Positions 8,299 to 17,602 are shown, numbered from the stretch's first letter. The stretch: DNA of 64,000 nucleotides from Congregibacter litoralis KT71 (GCF_000153125.2 NZ_CM002299.1:1054809-1118808); one strand, 5' to 3'. A program made the numbers and translations. Notes: generated from the sequence alone by a model not told the origin.

Positions 8299-8772
8299 TC
8301 AGGCTTTTCCGAGAGTGCGGCTGTCGCTCTGGTGTTCCCGGGAGCCGCTGAGGGAGTAGAGGTCCGGTCCGCCATCCTCACGACGCAGTACATCCAGGGC
8401 GCCACGGGTACGGTCCTGCAGACGCAGTATTAATCCGCCATTGCGCCTATTGTTTTCCTGGCATTCGGCGGCCAGGGCCGCGAGGGTATCTTGAAGTTCA
8501 GCATCCTGGGGGCTGCCGCCGCAGTGCTCCACAAGTTCTGCCAGAGAGCTGTCGGCGCCCAATCCGAGGCCGTGCATCCAGCTCAATCGTTGTTCCTGCT
8601 GCTCGCGATGTGCAGTCACTGCCAGGTTTTTTTGCGCGGTTGCGCTCTCGAGGGCGTCAACACTGTTGTCCACCAGTGCCTGATATTCGGCGTCAAGAGC
8701 CGCTTCAAGGCTGCGAAGGGTGCGAAGCTCTGCGGTGAGCAGAGGGGTGAGCTGGGTAGAGCCGGCGCTCAT
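8299..8772 (-). CDS. flgN: Flagellar chaperone FlgN
   Basis: A 157-aa, largely helical cytoplasmic protein matching FlgN in size and in the pattern LxxLLxxELxTLxxLEAALDAEYQAL near the N-terminus. FlgN binds and escorts the hook-filament junction proteins FlgK and FlgL (both encoded downstream in this island) to the export gate. It follows flgM after 18 bases, which is the usual flgMN pair. The C-terminal region (LILRLQDRTRGALDVL) corresponds to the substrate-binding helix. Identification rests on the fold pattern and synteny, since FlgN sequences diverge strongly. Confidence 0.85.
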   Translation of the reverse strand: MSAGSTQLTPLLTAELRTLRSLEAALDAEYQALVDNSVDALESATAQKNLAVTAHREQQEQRLSWMHGLGLGADSSLAELVEHCGGSPQDAELQDTLAALAAECQENNRRNGGLILRLQDRTRGALDVLRREDGGPDLYSLSGSREHQSDSRTLGKA

Positions 8773-8790
8773 GAGGGGGCAGATCTCCGT

Positions 8791-9117
8791 TTAACCGAGC
8801 TCGACTTCACTCTTTAAGAGGCTGTCCACGATGCGCTCCGGATCGACGGAGTAGCTACCATTACTGATTGCTTCGCGAATGCTGTCGACGCGCGCCTGAT
8901 CGACGCCGGGCAGGGCTTTCAGCTGGTTTTCCAGCGATAAAAGCTCTGTTGCTGTTCCCGTAATGGAAACAGATTCCCCATCGCTGACCGATGCAGCATC
9001 CTTTGCAGAGCCCGGCGCAGGGCGGCTATTCGTCACGGCATCAGCGCCGCGTCGGTTCACTGGATCGCTGTCGCTGCGCGTTGGGCGGACATTGATGTTG
9101 TTGTCTACCGGATTCAT
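8791..9117 (-). CDS. flgM: Anti-sigma-28 factor FlgM
   Basis: A 108-aa protein with a disordered N-terminal half and the conserved C-terminal sigma-28-binding helices (ARVDSIREAISNGSYSVDPE, then IVDSLLKSE). FlgM holds FliA (encoded at 47815) inactive until the hook is complete and is then exported through the flagellar export apparatus. The gene has its own sigma-28 promoter at 9184-9210, giving the expected feedback loop. The N-terminus (MNPVDNNINVRP) is similar to other FlgM export regions. It is followed by flgN and preceded by flgA on the same strand. Confidence 0.93.
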   Translation of the reverse strand: MNPVDNNINVRPTRSDSDPVNRRGADAVTNSRPAPGSAKDAASVSDGESVSITGTATELLSLENQLKALPGVDQARVDSIREAISNGSYSVDPERIVDSLLKSEVELG

Positions 9118-9183
9118 GGGTCTCCGTCCTGTTTCGCCGCACCCATCATGACTGCGGCGAAGGCGTTGAGTGATTCACCGTTG

Positions 9184-9210
9184 TTAGCGGTCAATCCCTG
9201 AAAAAGTTTA
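9184..9210 (-). promoter_or_regulatory. Sigma-28 (FliA) promoter of flgMN
   Basis: Minus-strand sequence TAAA-N15-ACCGCTAA, close to the FliA consensus TAAA-N15-GCCGATAA and to the flagellin promoter of this window (TAAA-N15-GCCGCTAA). It lies 67 bases upstream of the flgM ATG. Confidence 0.75.
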
Positions 9211-9276
9211 GCACAAACCACCTTTTTAGCGGCTGGGGTCGTCCGGACCTGGCTTGCCCCCAAAGCAGTTGATCGC

Positions 9277-10035
9277 TCAGGGTATGCGAATGCTGCCGTC
9301 AGGCAGAATCAATCCTTCGACGCGACGACCGGAGGTGAGGTTAGTTACTAACAAGCGATCACCCTGAGCGCCGCTGCCCATCGCCTTTCCCTGCATACGC
9401 ACCTCTACGCCCCCACCGCCGGCGATGAGCGTCACCATCTGCCCCCGGGAGACCAGTTCCGGGAGGTCGACATGCCCGTGACGCAGGGTGGAACCCGCCG
9501 GTAAAGGGCGCTTGAGTTCCATGCCCTCGGCGGCCGCGGGCTCCAGGATCACATCCGCCACCTGGGCAGTGACGCGCCGGGTGACAATTTCCAGGTCGTC
9601 AGCGCCGAGAATGCTGCCCCGGGGCAGCGCTTTTTTGAGAACGGGGAGGTCCAGGGACGCGCTCACTTCTGCGCGAAGATACAGGGTCCAGGGCACGCTG
9701 CCGCTGCACCGCACTCCATAGCTCACGGGACCCAGAACTCTGCCGTTGTGAGGCCTAACAATTTCCAGCTCGCGATCACACAGCGCCGGACGAAGTCTCT
9801 GATCCAGAGGGCGCACCCGGACTTCCACGCGCTCCAGGCCCTGGTCAGTCGCCGCCTGAAGCGCGGCAAACTCCACCATGTTCAGAATATCCCCGTGGGG
9901 CTGGGTGGCTGCTGAAACGTTTGCGGCACTGCTCACACAAGCCCAGCCCAGCAGTACTGCAATAAGCGATTTCACGGCCGAACCCGGCGCCTGACGCTGC
10001 GAGAGGGTTTTGGGGGTGACTGGGCGATGTGTCAT
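9277..10035 (-). CDS. flgA: Flagellar P-ring assembly chaperone FlgA
   Basis: A 252-aa periplasmic chaperone needed to assemble the FlgI P-ring. The start at 10035 (MTHRPVTPK) gives a hydrophobic signal segment (SLIAVLLGWACVSSAANVSA) and a mature SAF/AFP-like domain near the end (PRGSILGADDLEIVTRRV, then GQMVTLIAGGGGVEVRMQGK and RVEGLILPDGSI). An upstream ATG at 10119 would place the signal segment some 70 residues in and would lie upstream of the sigma-54 promoter, so it is rejected. It heads the minus-strand flgA-flgM-flgN series, divergent from flgB. Confidence 0.93.
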   Translation of the reverse strand: MTHRPVTPKTLSQRQAPGSAVKSLIAVLLGWACVSSAANVSAATQPHGDILNMVEFAALQAATDQGLERVEVRVRPLDQRLRPALCDRELEIVRPHNGRVLGPVSYGVRCSGSVPWTLYLRAEVSASLDLPVLKKALPRGSILGADDLEIVTRRVTAQVADVILEPAAAEGMELKRPLPAGSTLRHGHVDLPELVSRGQMVTLIAGGGGVEVRMQGKAMGSGAQGDRLLVTNLTSGRRVEGLILPDGSIRIP

Positions 10036-10077
10036 TTCTCTGACGTTTCCTGCAGGTAGAACGGCTGTACCGGTGTA

Positions 10078-10097
10078 GCAGCAGGTTTCGTGCCAGA
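10078..10097 (-). promoter_or_regulatory. Sigma-54 promoter of flgA
   Basis: Minus-strand TGGCACG-AAAC-CTGCT: the -24 half matches the consensus perfectly and GG/GC spacing is exactly 10. Predicted transcription start is near 10070, about 35 bases before the flgA ATG at 10035. Confidence 0.82.
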
Positions 10098-10230
10098 GCC
10101 GGGCGGAAAGAGAAGGCAATGACTGCCGGCGCTGGAACAGGGCGGCAAAGCTTGCCGCAACGGCGGCTGATTGCCGCCCAGGGCGTGCTGGAGGGGTGTA
10201 TAACTTGCTGTTTTTATTGAGTATTTGTTA

Positions 10231-10248
10231 TTGGCATGACAATTGAAT
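10231..10248 (+). promoter_or_regulatory. Probable sigma-54 promoter of the flgB operon
   Basis: TTGGCATG-ACAA-TTGA matches the -24 element and TTG of the -12 element at the right spacing, but has GA where GC is expected. It lies 28 bases before the flgB ATG. A second GG-N10-GC pair (10195-10208, -12 half CTTGCT) has a poor -24 half. The rest of the flgA-flgB gap (10098-10230) shows no gene. Confidence 0.5.
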
Positions 10249-10275
10249 AGCAACAGGGAGTATCAGCACAGCAAG

Positions 10276-10683
10276 ATGGACCATAAAGCTATGGCAGGAC
10301 TAGACAGCGCATTAGGTGTTTCGCCCCAGGTATTGGCGTTGCGTGCGCAAAAAACCGAGCTGCTTTCGGCGAATATCGCCAATTCAGACACCCCGGGCTA
10401 CAAGGCCCGGGATATCGATTTCCGGGCAGCCATGCAGAGCGCCATGGGAGCGCAGGATGGCATGACGCGTACTCACGCTGCCCATCTGAACGCTTCGGGC
10501 ACGCCGGGAAGCACTGAACCGATGTACCGCATTCCCACGCAGCCCTCCCTCGACGGCAATACTGTGGAATCCCAACGCGAGCACGCCGAGTTCATGGACA
10601 ACGCCATGCGCTACCAGGCCAGCTTGAATCTTCTCGATGGGCGCATCAACAGCTTGCGCACTGCCATCCGCGGACAGGTCTAA
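10276..10683 (+). CDS. flgB: Flagellar basal-body rod protein FlgB
   Basis: A proximal rod subunit of about 135 aa, exported by the flagellar type III system. It has the rod-family N-terminal signature (LLSANIANSDTPGYKARDID) and the C-terminal helix (FMDNAMRYQASLNLLDGRI). Two upstream choices are weaker: a TTG at 10243 lies inside the putative sigma-54 promoter, and an ATG at 10291 (MAGLDSALG) lacks a clear ribosome-binding site. It is the first of the flgB-flgL run, which is packed with gaps of 5-40 bases and probably one transcript. Confidence 0.92.
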   Translation: MDHKAMAGLDSALGVSPQVLALRAQKTELLSANIANSDTPGYKARDIDFRAAMQSAMGAQDGMTRTHAAHLNASGTPGSTEPMYRIPTQPSLDGNTVESQREHAEFMDNAMRYQASLNLLDGRINSLRTAIRGQV

Positions 10684-10697
10684 AAGGAGCTTGAGCT

Positions 10698-11120
10698 ATG
10701 AGTCTATTTGATGCCATCAGCGTTGCAGCCACTTCTCTGGACGCCCAGAGCACCCGACTGAACACCATCTCCAGCAACCTGGCCAACGCGAACGCAGTGA
10801 GTAGCAGTGCGGAGGAAACCTACCGCGCACAGTACCCCGTGTTCGAAACGATGCTCAATGAGCTCAGCAGTGCGAATGGCATGGATGCCGTGGCGGGTGT
10901 TCGCGTGTCGGGTATCACCCAGTCGGATCTACCCGCGGTTAAAGAATATGTTCCGACGCACCCCATGGCCGACGACGAGGGCTTCATCTACCGCCCTGCC
11001 ATTAATAGCGTGGAGGAGATGGCCAACATGATGGAAGCATCGCGTTCCTATCAGGACAGCATCGAAGCGATGAATACCGCTAAACAATTGATTCTTCGTA
11101 CGCTGACCCTTGGACGATAA
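10698..11120 (+). CDS. flgC: Flagellar basal-body rod protein FlgC
   Basis: A 140-aa proximal rod subunit. The N-terminus (LDAQSTRLNTISSNLANANA) is the rod/hook family heptad segment, and the C-terminus (MMEASRSYQDSIEAMNTAKQ) is the matching helix; together they form the D0 coiled coil. AAAGGAG lies 6-12 bases before the ATG. It sits between flgB and flgD with short gaps as in other gammaproteobacteria. Length is normal for the family (about 135-145 aa). Confidence 0.95.
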   Translation: MSLFDAISVAATSLDAQSTRLNTISSNLANANAVSSSAEETYRAQYPVFETMLNELSSANGMDAVAGVRVSGITQSDLPAVKEYVPTHPMADDEGFIYRPAINSVEEMANMMEASRSYQDSIEAMNTAKQLILRTLTLGR

Positions 11121-11142
11121 ATAGTTTTGGAGTATTGAGATC

Positions 11143-11841
11143 ATGGATTCACTCTCATCAATCAATGAGTTATTTCCGCCTTCAACACCTTTAGGAAACG
11201 AGGCGGCGAACTCCATTGACGAAATGGACGCCGAGGATTTCCTCGCGCTGATGGTTGCCGAACTTGAAAACCAGGATCCCACCAATCCCAACAGTAACAG
11301 CGACATGATGGGGCAGCTGGCTCAGTTCGGCACGGTATCGGGTATTGATGAGCTGAACGCGAGTTTCGGAGGTTTGAGTAGTGCGCTGACAGGGGGGCAG
11401 GCCCTCCAAGCTGCTTCTTTAGTGGGGCGCAGCGTGATGACCGATAGCAATCTGGGCCAGCTCACGGGAGCCGCCAACGCTCAGGGTGAAGTGGAGTATT
11501 CCCTGGATGCCACCGTGGACTTCGGGGACAGCACCGCCGGCGGTAACTTTTATGTGCAGGATCTTTCGGGGCGTCTGGTTTATAGCGCCGCCCTTCCTGC
11601 CTCTGCCGGTGGACAACTGCCGGTGCGCTGGGATGGCCGAAACGCTCAGGGTGAGCTGCTGCCCCCGGGCAGCTATCGCGTATCCGCCGAAGCGGTCATC
11701 GGGGGGCAAAATACTGCCGCCTCTGTTTACGCACATCAGCGCGTTGATTCCGTTGCCGTTGACGGTGCCCAGGGCGCAGTGACGCTCAACCTGGCCAACG
11801 GCAGCAAGGTAAGTCTCGAACAGGTAAAACAATTTTTATAG
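11143..11841 (+). CDS. flgD: Flagellar hook scaffolding protein FlgD
   Basis: A 232-aa hook-cap protein on which FlgE subunits assemble; it leaves the structure when the hook is complete. The N-terminal export and assembly region has the typical DAEDFLALMVAELENQDPTN and MMGQLAQFGTVSGIDELN motifs. The central part contains the tudor/FnIII-like domain with GAN-type strands (VRWDGRNAQGELLPPGSYRV). Length agrees with family members (about 220-235 aa). Start ATG is preceded by TTGGAG. It lies in the flgBCDEFG block. Confidence 0.95.
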   Translation: MDSLSSINELFPPSTPLGNEAANSIDEMDAEDFLALMVAELENQDPTNPNSNSDMMGQLAQFGTVSGIDELNASFGGLSSALTGGQALQAASLVGRSVMTDSNLGQLTGAANAQGEVEYSLDATVDFGDSTAGGNFYVQDLSGRLVYSAALPASAGGQLPVRWDGRNAQGELLPPGSYRVSAEAVIGGQNTAASVYAHQRVDSVAVDGAQGAVTLNLANGSKVSLEQVKQFL

Positions 11842-11868
11842 CAAAACCACTCTTGAAGGAGAGTCAGT

Positions 11869-13158
11869 ATGGCGTTTAGTACAGCAATCTCAGGCATCAA
11901 CGCGGCAACCGCTGACCTTGGTGTCGTCAGTAACAACATCGCTAACGCATCCACGACGGGTTTTAAGGCCTCCCGTGCAGAGTTTGCCGACGTGTACGCG
12001 ACCAGTCTTCTCGGAGCGGGCTCCAATGCCATCGGTAAGGGCGTGTCGCTCGCCGGTGTCACCCAGGAGTTTGGTCAGGGCAATATCACCTTTACCAATA
12101 ATTCTCTGGATCTTGCGATCAATGGCAACGGCTTCTTCCAACTCAGTGTTGAAGGTGCTGTTGAGTACACAAGGGCGGGTAATTTTCAGGTAGACCGGGA
12201 GGGGTTTCTAGTCTCGAACCAGAATGCTCGACTTCAGGGGTTCCAAGTCGATGGTGGAGGTGATGTGACGGGACAGCTGGGGGATATCCAGATTGATACC
12301 TCGCTGATTGATCCCAACCCCACCTCCAATGTGTCGTTGACCAGTAACCTCGATTCCCGGGAAGTCACCACGGGCACGGGCTTTGCCACCAACGGTCCCT
12401 ATGACGCCTTTGCCGTGCCTCCCACGGCGCCGAGTCCTGCAGATTTCAATGCAACGACCTCTACAACGATCTTCGACAGCCTGGGCAACCCCCATGTACT
12501 GAGCCTCTACTACGTAAAGACTGCAAACCCCAACGAGTTCGAGGTGTATTCGCTGATTGATGGTCAAAGCCAGGACCCCGGAACGGGCACCGTGGGCGAT
12601 CCCGTAACCTTGCAGTTCACCTCCAATGGCCAGTTTGACCCGGCCTCGGATACGCAGATTGATGTAACGGCCTGGACGCCGGTGGATTCTACCGGTGCGG
12701 TTAACGGCGCTGCCGCGCAGACCTTTGTTGTTGACCTGCAGCAAACCACGCAGTTCGGTACCGCCTTTGCGGTCTCCAGCGTGATTCAGGATGGATTCGC
12801 TGCGGGACAGCTGCGCGGACTGGAGATTGATGAGTCCGGTATCGCCTTTGCCCGCTACACCAACGGTGAGTCGCGGGCCCTGGGCCAGATCGCCCTCGCC
12901 AGTTTTAACAACCAGAACGGCCTCCAGCCTGTGGGTGATACCAACTGGGTAGAAACCTTCTCCTCAGGCTCGCCCAACGTGGGGGAGCCGGGCACATCGG
13001 GTCTGGGTGCCGTGCAGTCAGCGGCCCTTGAGGACTCCAATGTCGAAATTACCCAGGAGCTTGTGGACCTGATTGTTGCCCAGCGTAACTTCCAGGCGAA
13101 CGCCCAGGTGATTCAGGCAGAGGACGCCATTACCCAGACCGTGATTAACCTCCGGTAA
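11869..13158 (+). CDS. flgE: Flagellar hook protein FlgE
   Basis: A 429-aa hook subunit. N-terminal rod/hook signature (NNIANASTTGFKASRAEFAD), the FlgE-characteristic early segment FSTAISGINAATADLGVVSN, a variable surface-exposed centre (about 140-300) and the conserved C-terminal helix (QELVDLIVAQRNFQANAQVI). GAAGGAGAG before the ATG is a strong ribosome-binding site. The length is within the usual 400-450 aa. The hook length is set by FliK (36282) and assembly by FlgD upstream. Confidence 0.96.
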   Translation: MAFSTAISGINAATADLGVVSNNIANASTTGFKASRAEFADVYATSLLGAGSNAIGKGVSLAGVTQEFGQGNITFTNNSLDLAINGNGFFQLSVEGAVEYTRAGNFQVDREGFLVSNQNARLQGFQVDGGGDVTGQLGDIQIDTSLIDPNPTSNVSLTSNLDSREVTTGTGFATNGPYDAFAVPPTAPSPADFNATTSTTIFDSLGNPHVLSLYYVKTANPNEFEVYSLIDGQSQDPGTGTVGDPVTLQFTSNGQFDPASDTQIDVTAWTPVDSTGAVNGAAAQTFVVDLQQTTQFGTAFAVSSVIQDGFAAGQLRGLEIDESGIAFARYTNGESRALGQIALASFNNQNGLQPVGDTNWVETFSSGSPNVGEPGTSGLGAVQSAALEDSNVEITQELVDLIVAQRNFQANAQVIQAEDAITQTVINLR

Positions 13159-13185
13159 TAACGGATTAAACCGGACTAACTCGCC

Positions 13186-13941
13186 ATGGATCATTTCGTT
13201 TACATCGCCGCCGCAGGGGCCAAGGAGTCAATGCTTGCGCAGGCCGCTAACGCTCACAATCTCGCGAATGCGTCGACGGTGGGCTTTAAAGCAGACCTTG
13301 TGGAAGCGGAGACCGTCTACCTGCGGGGCGCGGGCCAGGAGACCCGTGCCTACAACGTTATTCAAGGCACAGGCACGGACTTTGAGCAGGGTGTCATCGA
13401 GCAAACCGGGCGCGATCTTGATCTGGCCATCAACGGTGAGGGCTGGTTTGCCGTCCAGGCGCTCACGGGCGAGGGCAATGGTGGTGAAGGCGTGACCCGT
13501 CGCGGTGACTTTCGTATTGATGAGTTCGGGCAGTTGGTCAATGGAGCCGGTCAGGCGCTTCTGGGTAACGATGGACCCATCGCCCTGCCGCCCTTCAGCT
13601 CCTTAAGTATTGGCAGCGACGGCACGGTGTCCATCGTACCCCTGGGCGAACTGCCCAATGCCGTTGCGGTTCTGGATCGCATCAAGATGGTCAATCCGGC
13701 ATCTGAGGATCTGTCCAAGGGTGAGGATGGCTTTTTCAGGACCGATAGCGATCTGCCTACGCCGGCCGACGGCAACGTCCGTCTGGTGAGTGGTGCCCTG
13801 GAGTCCAGCAACGTCAATCCCGTGACGGCCATGGTTCGCATGATCGAGCTGTCCCGGCAGTTTGAGCATTACGTAAAATTAATGAAGACGGCGGAGGATG
13901 TGGACACATCCAGCGCCAGTCTCATGCGCCTGCAGTCCTAG
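13186..13941 (+). CDS. flgF: Flagellar basal-body rod protein FlgF
   Basis: A 251-aa proximal rod subunit. The start (MDHFVYIAAAGAKESMLAQA) followed by NAHNLANASTVGFKADL is characteristic of FlgF, and the C-terminal stretch (ESSNVNPVTAMVRMIELSRQ) closes the D0 coiled coil. It lies between flgE and flgG, as expected. It is distinguished from FlgG by the N-terminal sequence and by the divergent centre. No irregularity was seen. Confidence 0.94.
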   Translation: MDHFVYIAAAGAKESMLAQAANAHNLANASTVGFKADLVEAETVYLRGAGQETRAYNVIQGTGTDFEQGVIEQTGRDLDLAINGEGWFAVQALTGEGNGGEGVTRRGDFRIDEFGQLVNGAGQALLGNDGPIALPPFSSLSIGSDGTVSIVPLGELPNAVAVLDRIKMVNPASEDLSKGEDGFFRTDSDLPTPADGNVRLVSGALESSNVNPVTAMVRMIELSRQFEHYVKLMKTAEDVDTSSASLMRLQS

Positions 13942-13964
13942 AGCGCGTGTAAAGGAGAAGATAA

Positions 13965-14750
13965 GTGAATCAGTCACTTTGGATTTCGAAAACGGGTCTT
14001 GATGCCCAGCAGACAAAGATGTCGACCATTGCCAATAACCTGGCCAATGTCGGCACCACGGGTTTCAAGCGTGGACGGGCGATTTTTGAGGACCTCATTT
14101 ACCAGAATGTTCGCCAGGTAGGGTCCCAGTCCTCCCAGGACACCCTGTTACCTTCGGGGCTGCAGATCGGTACCGGTACCCGGGTGGTGGCCACGGAGCG
14201 ATTGTTCACTCAGGGCAATCTGACCAAAACTGACGGGGCTCTGGATATTGCCATTCAGGGACGGGGTTTTTTCGAAATCCTGCTCCCCGACGGGAATCAG
14301 GCCTTTACCCGTGACGGCTCTTTTCAGATTAATGACCAGGGCATTGTCGTCACCTCGGCGGGCTACCAGTTACAGCCCCCCATCACCGTGCCCCAGGACG
14401 CGCTGTCCGTCACCATCGCTGCGGACGGGACGGTCTCGGTGCAGCAGCCGGGAACCGCTGCCGCTACGCAGATCGGTCTTGTGCAGCTGACGGACTTTAT
14501 CAACCCGGCGGGACTTCAGGCGCGAGGGGAGAACCTGTTTCTGGAATCCGGTGCCAGTGGCGCACCTCAGCCGGGCAACCCCGGTCTTAACGGACTCGGC
14601 ACCTTGTCCCAGGGTTACGTGGAGAGCTCGAACGTCAACGTCGTCGAGGAACTGGTCAACATGATTGAGACCCAGCGTGCTTACGAGATGAACTCTCGCG
14701 CGATTTCCACCGCTGACCAGATGCTTCAGTACATCTCCAATAACTTGTGA
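13965..14750 (+). CDS. flgG: Flagellar distal rod protein FlgG
   Basis: A 261-aa distal rod subunit, normal length for the family (260-262). It shows the typical N-terminus ([20 protein letters not shown], then [20 protein letters not shown]) and C-terminus ([20 protein letters not shown]). The start is a GTG preceded by AAAGGAG, which leaves little doubt. The FlgG rod crosses the P and L rings made of FlgI and FlgH, encoded next. Confidence 0.96.
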   Translation: MNQSLWISKTGLDAQQTKMSTIANNLANVGTTGFKRGRAIFEDLIYQNVRQVGSQSSQDTLLPSGLQIGTGTRVVATERLFTQGNLTKTDGALDIAIQGRGFFEILLPDGNQAFTRDGSFQINDQGIVVTSAGYQLQPPITVPQDALSVTIAADGTVSVQQPGTAAATQIGLVQLTDFINPAGLQARGENLFLESGASGAPQPGNPGLNGLGTLSQGYVESSNVNVVEELVNMIETQRAYEMNSRAISTADQMLQYISNNL

Positions 14751-14759
14751 GCCGGGATT

Positions 14760-15449
14760 ATGGATAAGCTGCGCATACTGTTGTGTGTACCTCTGGCTTC
14801 CCTGGTGGCCTGCGCCGGTGTCGAGAGCGATTCGCCCCCGGAGTACGTCAAGATCGAACCCATTGAGTATCCCGAGGTGGTGGTGTCTACCGCGCCAACC
14901 ACGGGGAGTCTCTATGCGGACAATCGCAGCATGTTTCTGTTTGAGGATGTGCGGGCGCACGAAATTGGTGACATCGTCAGTGTTGTGCTGGTGGAATCGA
15001 CGTCGGCCACGAAGAGCGCCGACACCGATGTGAGCAAAGACAATAGCGTGAGCATTGTCGATCCCACGATCTTTGGTGCACCGGTGACCATCAACAACGG
15101 GCGCTACAACCTTGGGACGGAGCTTTCGTCGTCCAGTGCCTTCGAGAGCGAAGGTTCCAGCAACCAGAGCAATCGGCTCAACGGGTCCATCGCGGTGCAG
15201 GTGTCGCGGGTATTGCCGAACGGCAATCTCGAGATACAGGGTGAAAAATGGATCAAGATCAATCAAGGGGATGAGTATATTCGGCTGCGCGGTATCGTCC
15301 GCCCAGAGGACCTGAGTCCGACCAACACCATCCCATCTACTCTCGTCGCTGACGCCCGTATTTCCTACGGCGGCACCGGCATCCTTAACGAAAGCAATAC
15401 CCCCGGCTGGCTCACGCGCTTCTTCATGAGCCCCCTGATGCCTTTCTGA
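14760..15449 (+). CDS. flgH: Flagellar L-ring lipoprotein FlgH
   Basis: A 229-aa outer-membrane lipoprotein forming the L ring around the distal rod. The signal peptide ends with the lipobox LVAC, giving a lipidated cysteine at about residue 18. The conserved core is present: [40 protein letters not shown] and [20 protein letters not shown]. The stop overlaps the first possible start of flgI (TGATG). Length and order are normal. Confidence 0.95.
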   Translation: MDKLRILLCVPLASLVACAGVESDSPPEYVKIEPIEYPEVVVSTAPTTGSLYADNRSMFLFEDVRAHEIGDIVSVVLVESTSATKSADTDVSKDNSVSIVDPTIFGAPVTINNGRYNLGTELSSSSAFESEGSSNQSNRLNGSIAVQVSRVLPNGNLEIQGEKWIKINQGDEYIRLRGIVRPEDLSPTNTIPSTLVADARISYGGTGILNESNTPGWLTRFFMSPLMPF

Positions 15450-15466
15450 TGTCTGGAGATAATGGC

Positions 15467-16588
15467 ATGTTGATATTCACCTTTTTGCGCCGCCTGACGC
15501 CCGCCATGCTCACACTGCTGTTGCTGGCTTCTCCGGTGCAGGCAGAACGCATAAAGGATATCGCGGGTATCGCCGGTGTGCGCTCCAATCAGCTTGTGGG
15601 CTATGGTCTGGTGGTAGGCTTGGACGGCAGCGGTGACCAGGTGATTCAGGCGCCTTTCACTATCCAGAGCTTGAAGAGCATGCTCGCCCAGCTGGGGGTC
15701 AACGTCCCCGCGAACGTCAATCCCCAGTTGAAGAACATTGCAACGGTGATGGTGACCGCCGAACTCCCACCCTTTACCAAGCCGGGGCAGACCATCGATG
15801 TCACCGTGTCGTCCCTCGCAAATGCCAAAAGTCTTCGCGGAGGTCAGTTGCTGATGACGCCGCTCAAGGGGCCGGACGGCCAGACCTACGCCATTGCCCA
15901 GGGCTCCATGATTGTCAGTGGCTTTGGCGCTGAGGGCTCTGACGGGTCAAGCGTCACGGTCAACGTGCCCAGTGCCGGGCGCATTCCTAATGGAGCCATT
16001 GTCGAGCGCGGTGTGCCCACGCCCTTTGGCACCGAGCCGGTGATGGTGATGAATCTTAATCACCCCGACTTCACGACGGCCCAGCGTGTCGCCATGTCGA
16101 TCAACGAAAGTATGGGGGAGGGCATCGCCAAGCCTCTGGACGCGGTATCTATCGAGGTACGGGCGCCTCGGGATCCCGGCGATAAGGTGGCCTTTGTATC
16201 CCTGCTGGAAAACCTGTCGGTGGATCCCGGTGCCGCCGCGGCCAAAGTGGTGGTGAACTCCCGCAACGGCACCATCGTCATCGGTGACAGCGTGCGGGTA
16301 GAGCGTGCGGCGGTGGCTCACGGCAATCTCACAGTCACGATTTCAGAAAATATCAACGTCAGCCAGCCCGGCGCTTTTGCCGGCGGCGGGCAAACGGCGA
16401 TCACACCCAACTCAGAAGTGAGTCTCGCGGAAGACAATGCGCGCATGTTTCTGCTGGAACCAGGTATTACGCTTCAGGAGCTGGTGACAGCGGTGAACAA
16501 AGTGGGCGCGGCCCCCGGGGATCTCATCGCCATACTTGAGGCCCTTCAGCAAGCGGGCGCCTTGCGTGCCCAGCTCATCGTGATCTAA
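15467..16588 (+). CDS. flgI: Flagellar P-ring protein FlgI
   Basis: A periplasmic P-ring subunit, about 373 aa including a signal peptide ([12 protein letters not shown], cleavage before [11 protein letters not shown]). The mature N-terminus, with [19 protein letters not shown], is diagnostic. The C-terminus ([20 protein letters not shown], then [15 protein letters not shown]) is also typical. An ATG at 15449 overlaps the flgH stop, but GGAG eight bases before the ATG at 15467 favours the latter and gives a better-shaped signal peptide. FlgA (9277) is its chaperone. Confidence 0.95.
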   Translation: MLIFTFLRRLTPAMLTLLLLASPVQAERIKDIAGIAGVRSNQLVGYGLVVGLDGSGDQVIQAPFTIQSLKSMLAQLGVNVPANVNPQLKNIATVMVTAELPPFTKPGQTIDVTVSSLANAKSLRGGQLLMTPLKGPDGQTYAIAQGSMIVSGFGAEGSDGSSVTVNVPSAGRIPNGAIVERGVPTPFGTEPVMVMNLNHPDFTTAQRVAMSINESMGEGIAKPLDAVSIEVRAPRDPGDKVAFVSLLENLSVDPGAAAAKVVVNSRNGTIVIGDSVRVERAAVAHGNLTVTISENINVSQPGAFAGGGQTAITPNSEVSLAEDNARMFLLEPGITLQELVTAVNKVGAAPGDLIAILEALQQAGALRAQLIVI

Positions 16589-16592
16589 AGCC

Positions 16593-17564
16593 ATGCAACC
16601 CCAGGCCGTCTACAACGACTTCAACTCCCTGGCAAATCTGCGCACGGCCGCCCGTCAGGATGCGGATGCCAGCCTGCGAGACGTTGCCCAGCAGTTTGAA
16701 TCCCTGTTCGTGCAGATGATGCTCAAGTCCATGCGCGATGCGACCATGGAAGGGGGGCTCTTCGACAGCCATCAGCTGGAGAGTTATCAGCAGATGCACG
16801 ATCAGCAGCTTTCTCTGGATCTGGCATCCCGGGGCGGTATTGGACTTGCCGATGTGCTCGTGGAGCAGTTGCGTTCCGACCGTGCCGGTCTCTCGCCCGA
16901 CGACGGTGATGGCGCTGCTTTGCATATGCCGGGCGCAGCGCCCGAGAACAAGCTGCAACCCCTGGATCTCGAGCGGTATTTGAAATTCCCCATATCGAGT
17001 CAGCGATTTGCGCCTGCAGCCACCTCCGAAGCTTCGCCGGTAACGCCCCCCTGGGCACCGGCATCACCCCGGGAGTTTGCGGACCGATTGCGTCCCCTGG
17101 CCGAAGAGGCCGCGCGGGAGTTGGGGGTTGACGCAGATGTTTTGCTGGCTCAGGCGGCGCTGGAAACCGGCTGGGGCAAGCATGTCACCACCGGAGCTCA
17201 GGGTAGTAGCCATAACTTCTTCAACATTAAAGCGGGTGCGGACTGGGACGGTGCGACGGTGACCGTGCAGACCATGGAGTATCGCGATGGCGTCGCTGTG
17301 CGCGAAGTAGCCAGATTCCGGGCTTACGAGTCCGCGGCGGACTCCTTTGCTGATTATGCGGCACTTATCAAAGGTAGTCCGCGCTACAGCGACGCTCGGG
17401 AACTGGCCGCTGATGGTGAGCAGTATCTCCGGGAGCTGCAGCGCGCGGGCTATGCCACAGACCCCGCCTATGCAGACAAAGTGCTGTCGATTTTAAAGCG
17501 GGGTGACCTCGCCGGGGCAGCGCCGGATCTAAAGAATGCGGCGACTTTGCCGCTAACAGGTTGA
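16593..17564 (+). CDS. flgJ: Flagellar rod-capping muramidase FlgJ
   Basis: A 323-aa bifunctional protein. The N-terminal rod-binding domain (about 25-110) contains VAQQFESLFVQMMLKSMRDA. A low-complexity linker leads to a C-terminal peptidoglycan hydrolase domain of the glucosaminidase/FlgJ type (about 165-310) with the catalytic glutamate in AALETGWGKH. The enzyme opens the murein so the rod can grow through the periplasm. The start lies 4 bases after flgI. The two-domain form is the usual one in gammaproteobacteria. Confidence 0.95.
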   Translation: MQPQAVYNDFNSLANLRTAARQDADASLRDVAQQFESLFVQMMLKSMRDATMEGGLFDSHQLESYQQMHDQQLSLDLASRGGIGLADVLVEQLRSDRAGLSPDDGDGAALHMPGAAPENKLQPLDLERYLKFPISSQRFAPAATSEASPVTPPWAPASPREFADRLRPLAEEAARELGVDADVLLAQAALETGWGKHVTTGAQGSSHNFFNIKAGADWDGATVTVQTMEYRDGVAVREVARFRAYESAADSFADYAALIKGSPRYSDARELAADGEQYLRELQRAGYATDPAYADKVLSILKRGDLAGAAPDLKNAATLPLTG

Positions 17565-17602
17565 GGAATGGTCCCTTTCGTGGCCATCAGGACGGTTGAG
17601 AC

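Noticed and set aside
10243..10275. TTG start for flgB at 10243
   Set aside because: Lies inside the putative sigma-54 promoter and adds residues not found in FlgB.
14370..15266. Minus-strand frame (298 codons) across flgG and flgH
   Set aside because: Antisense to two well-conserved genes; composition typical of a shadow frame.
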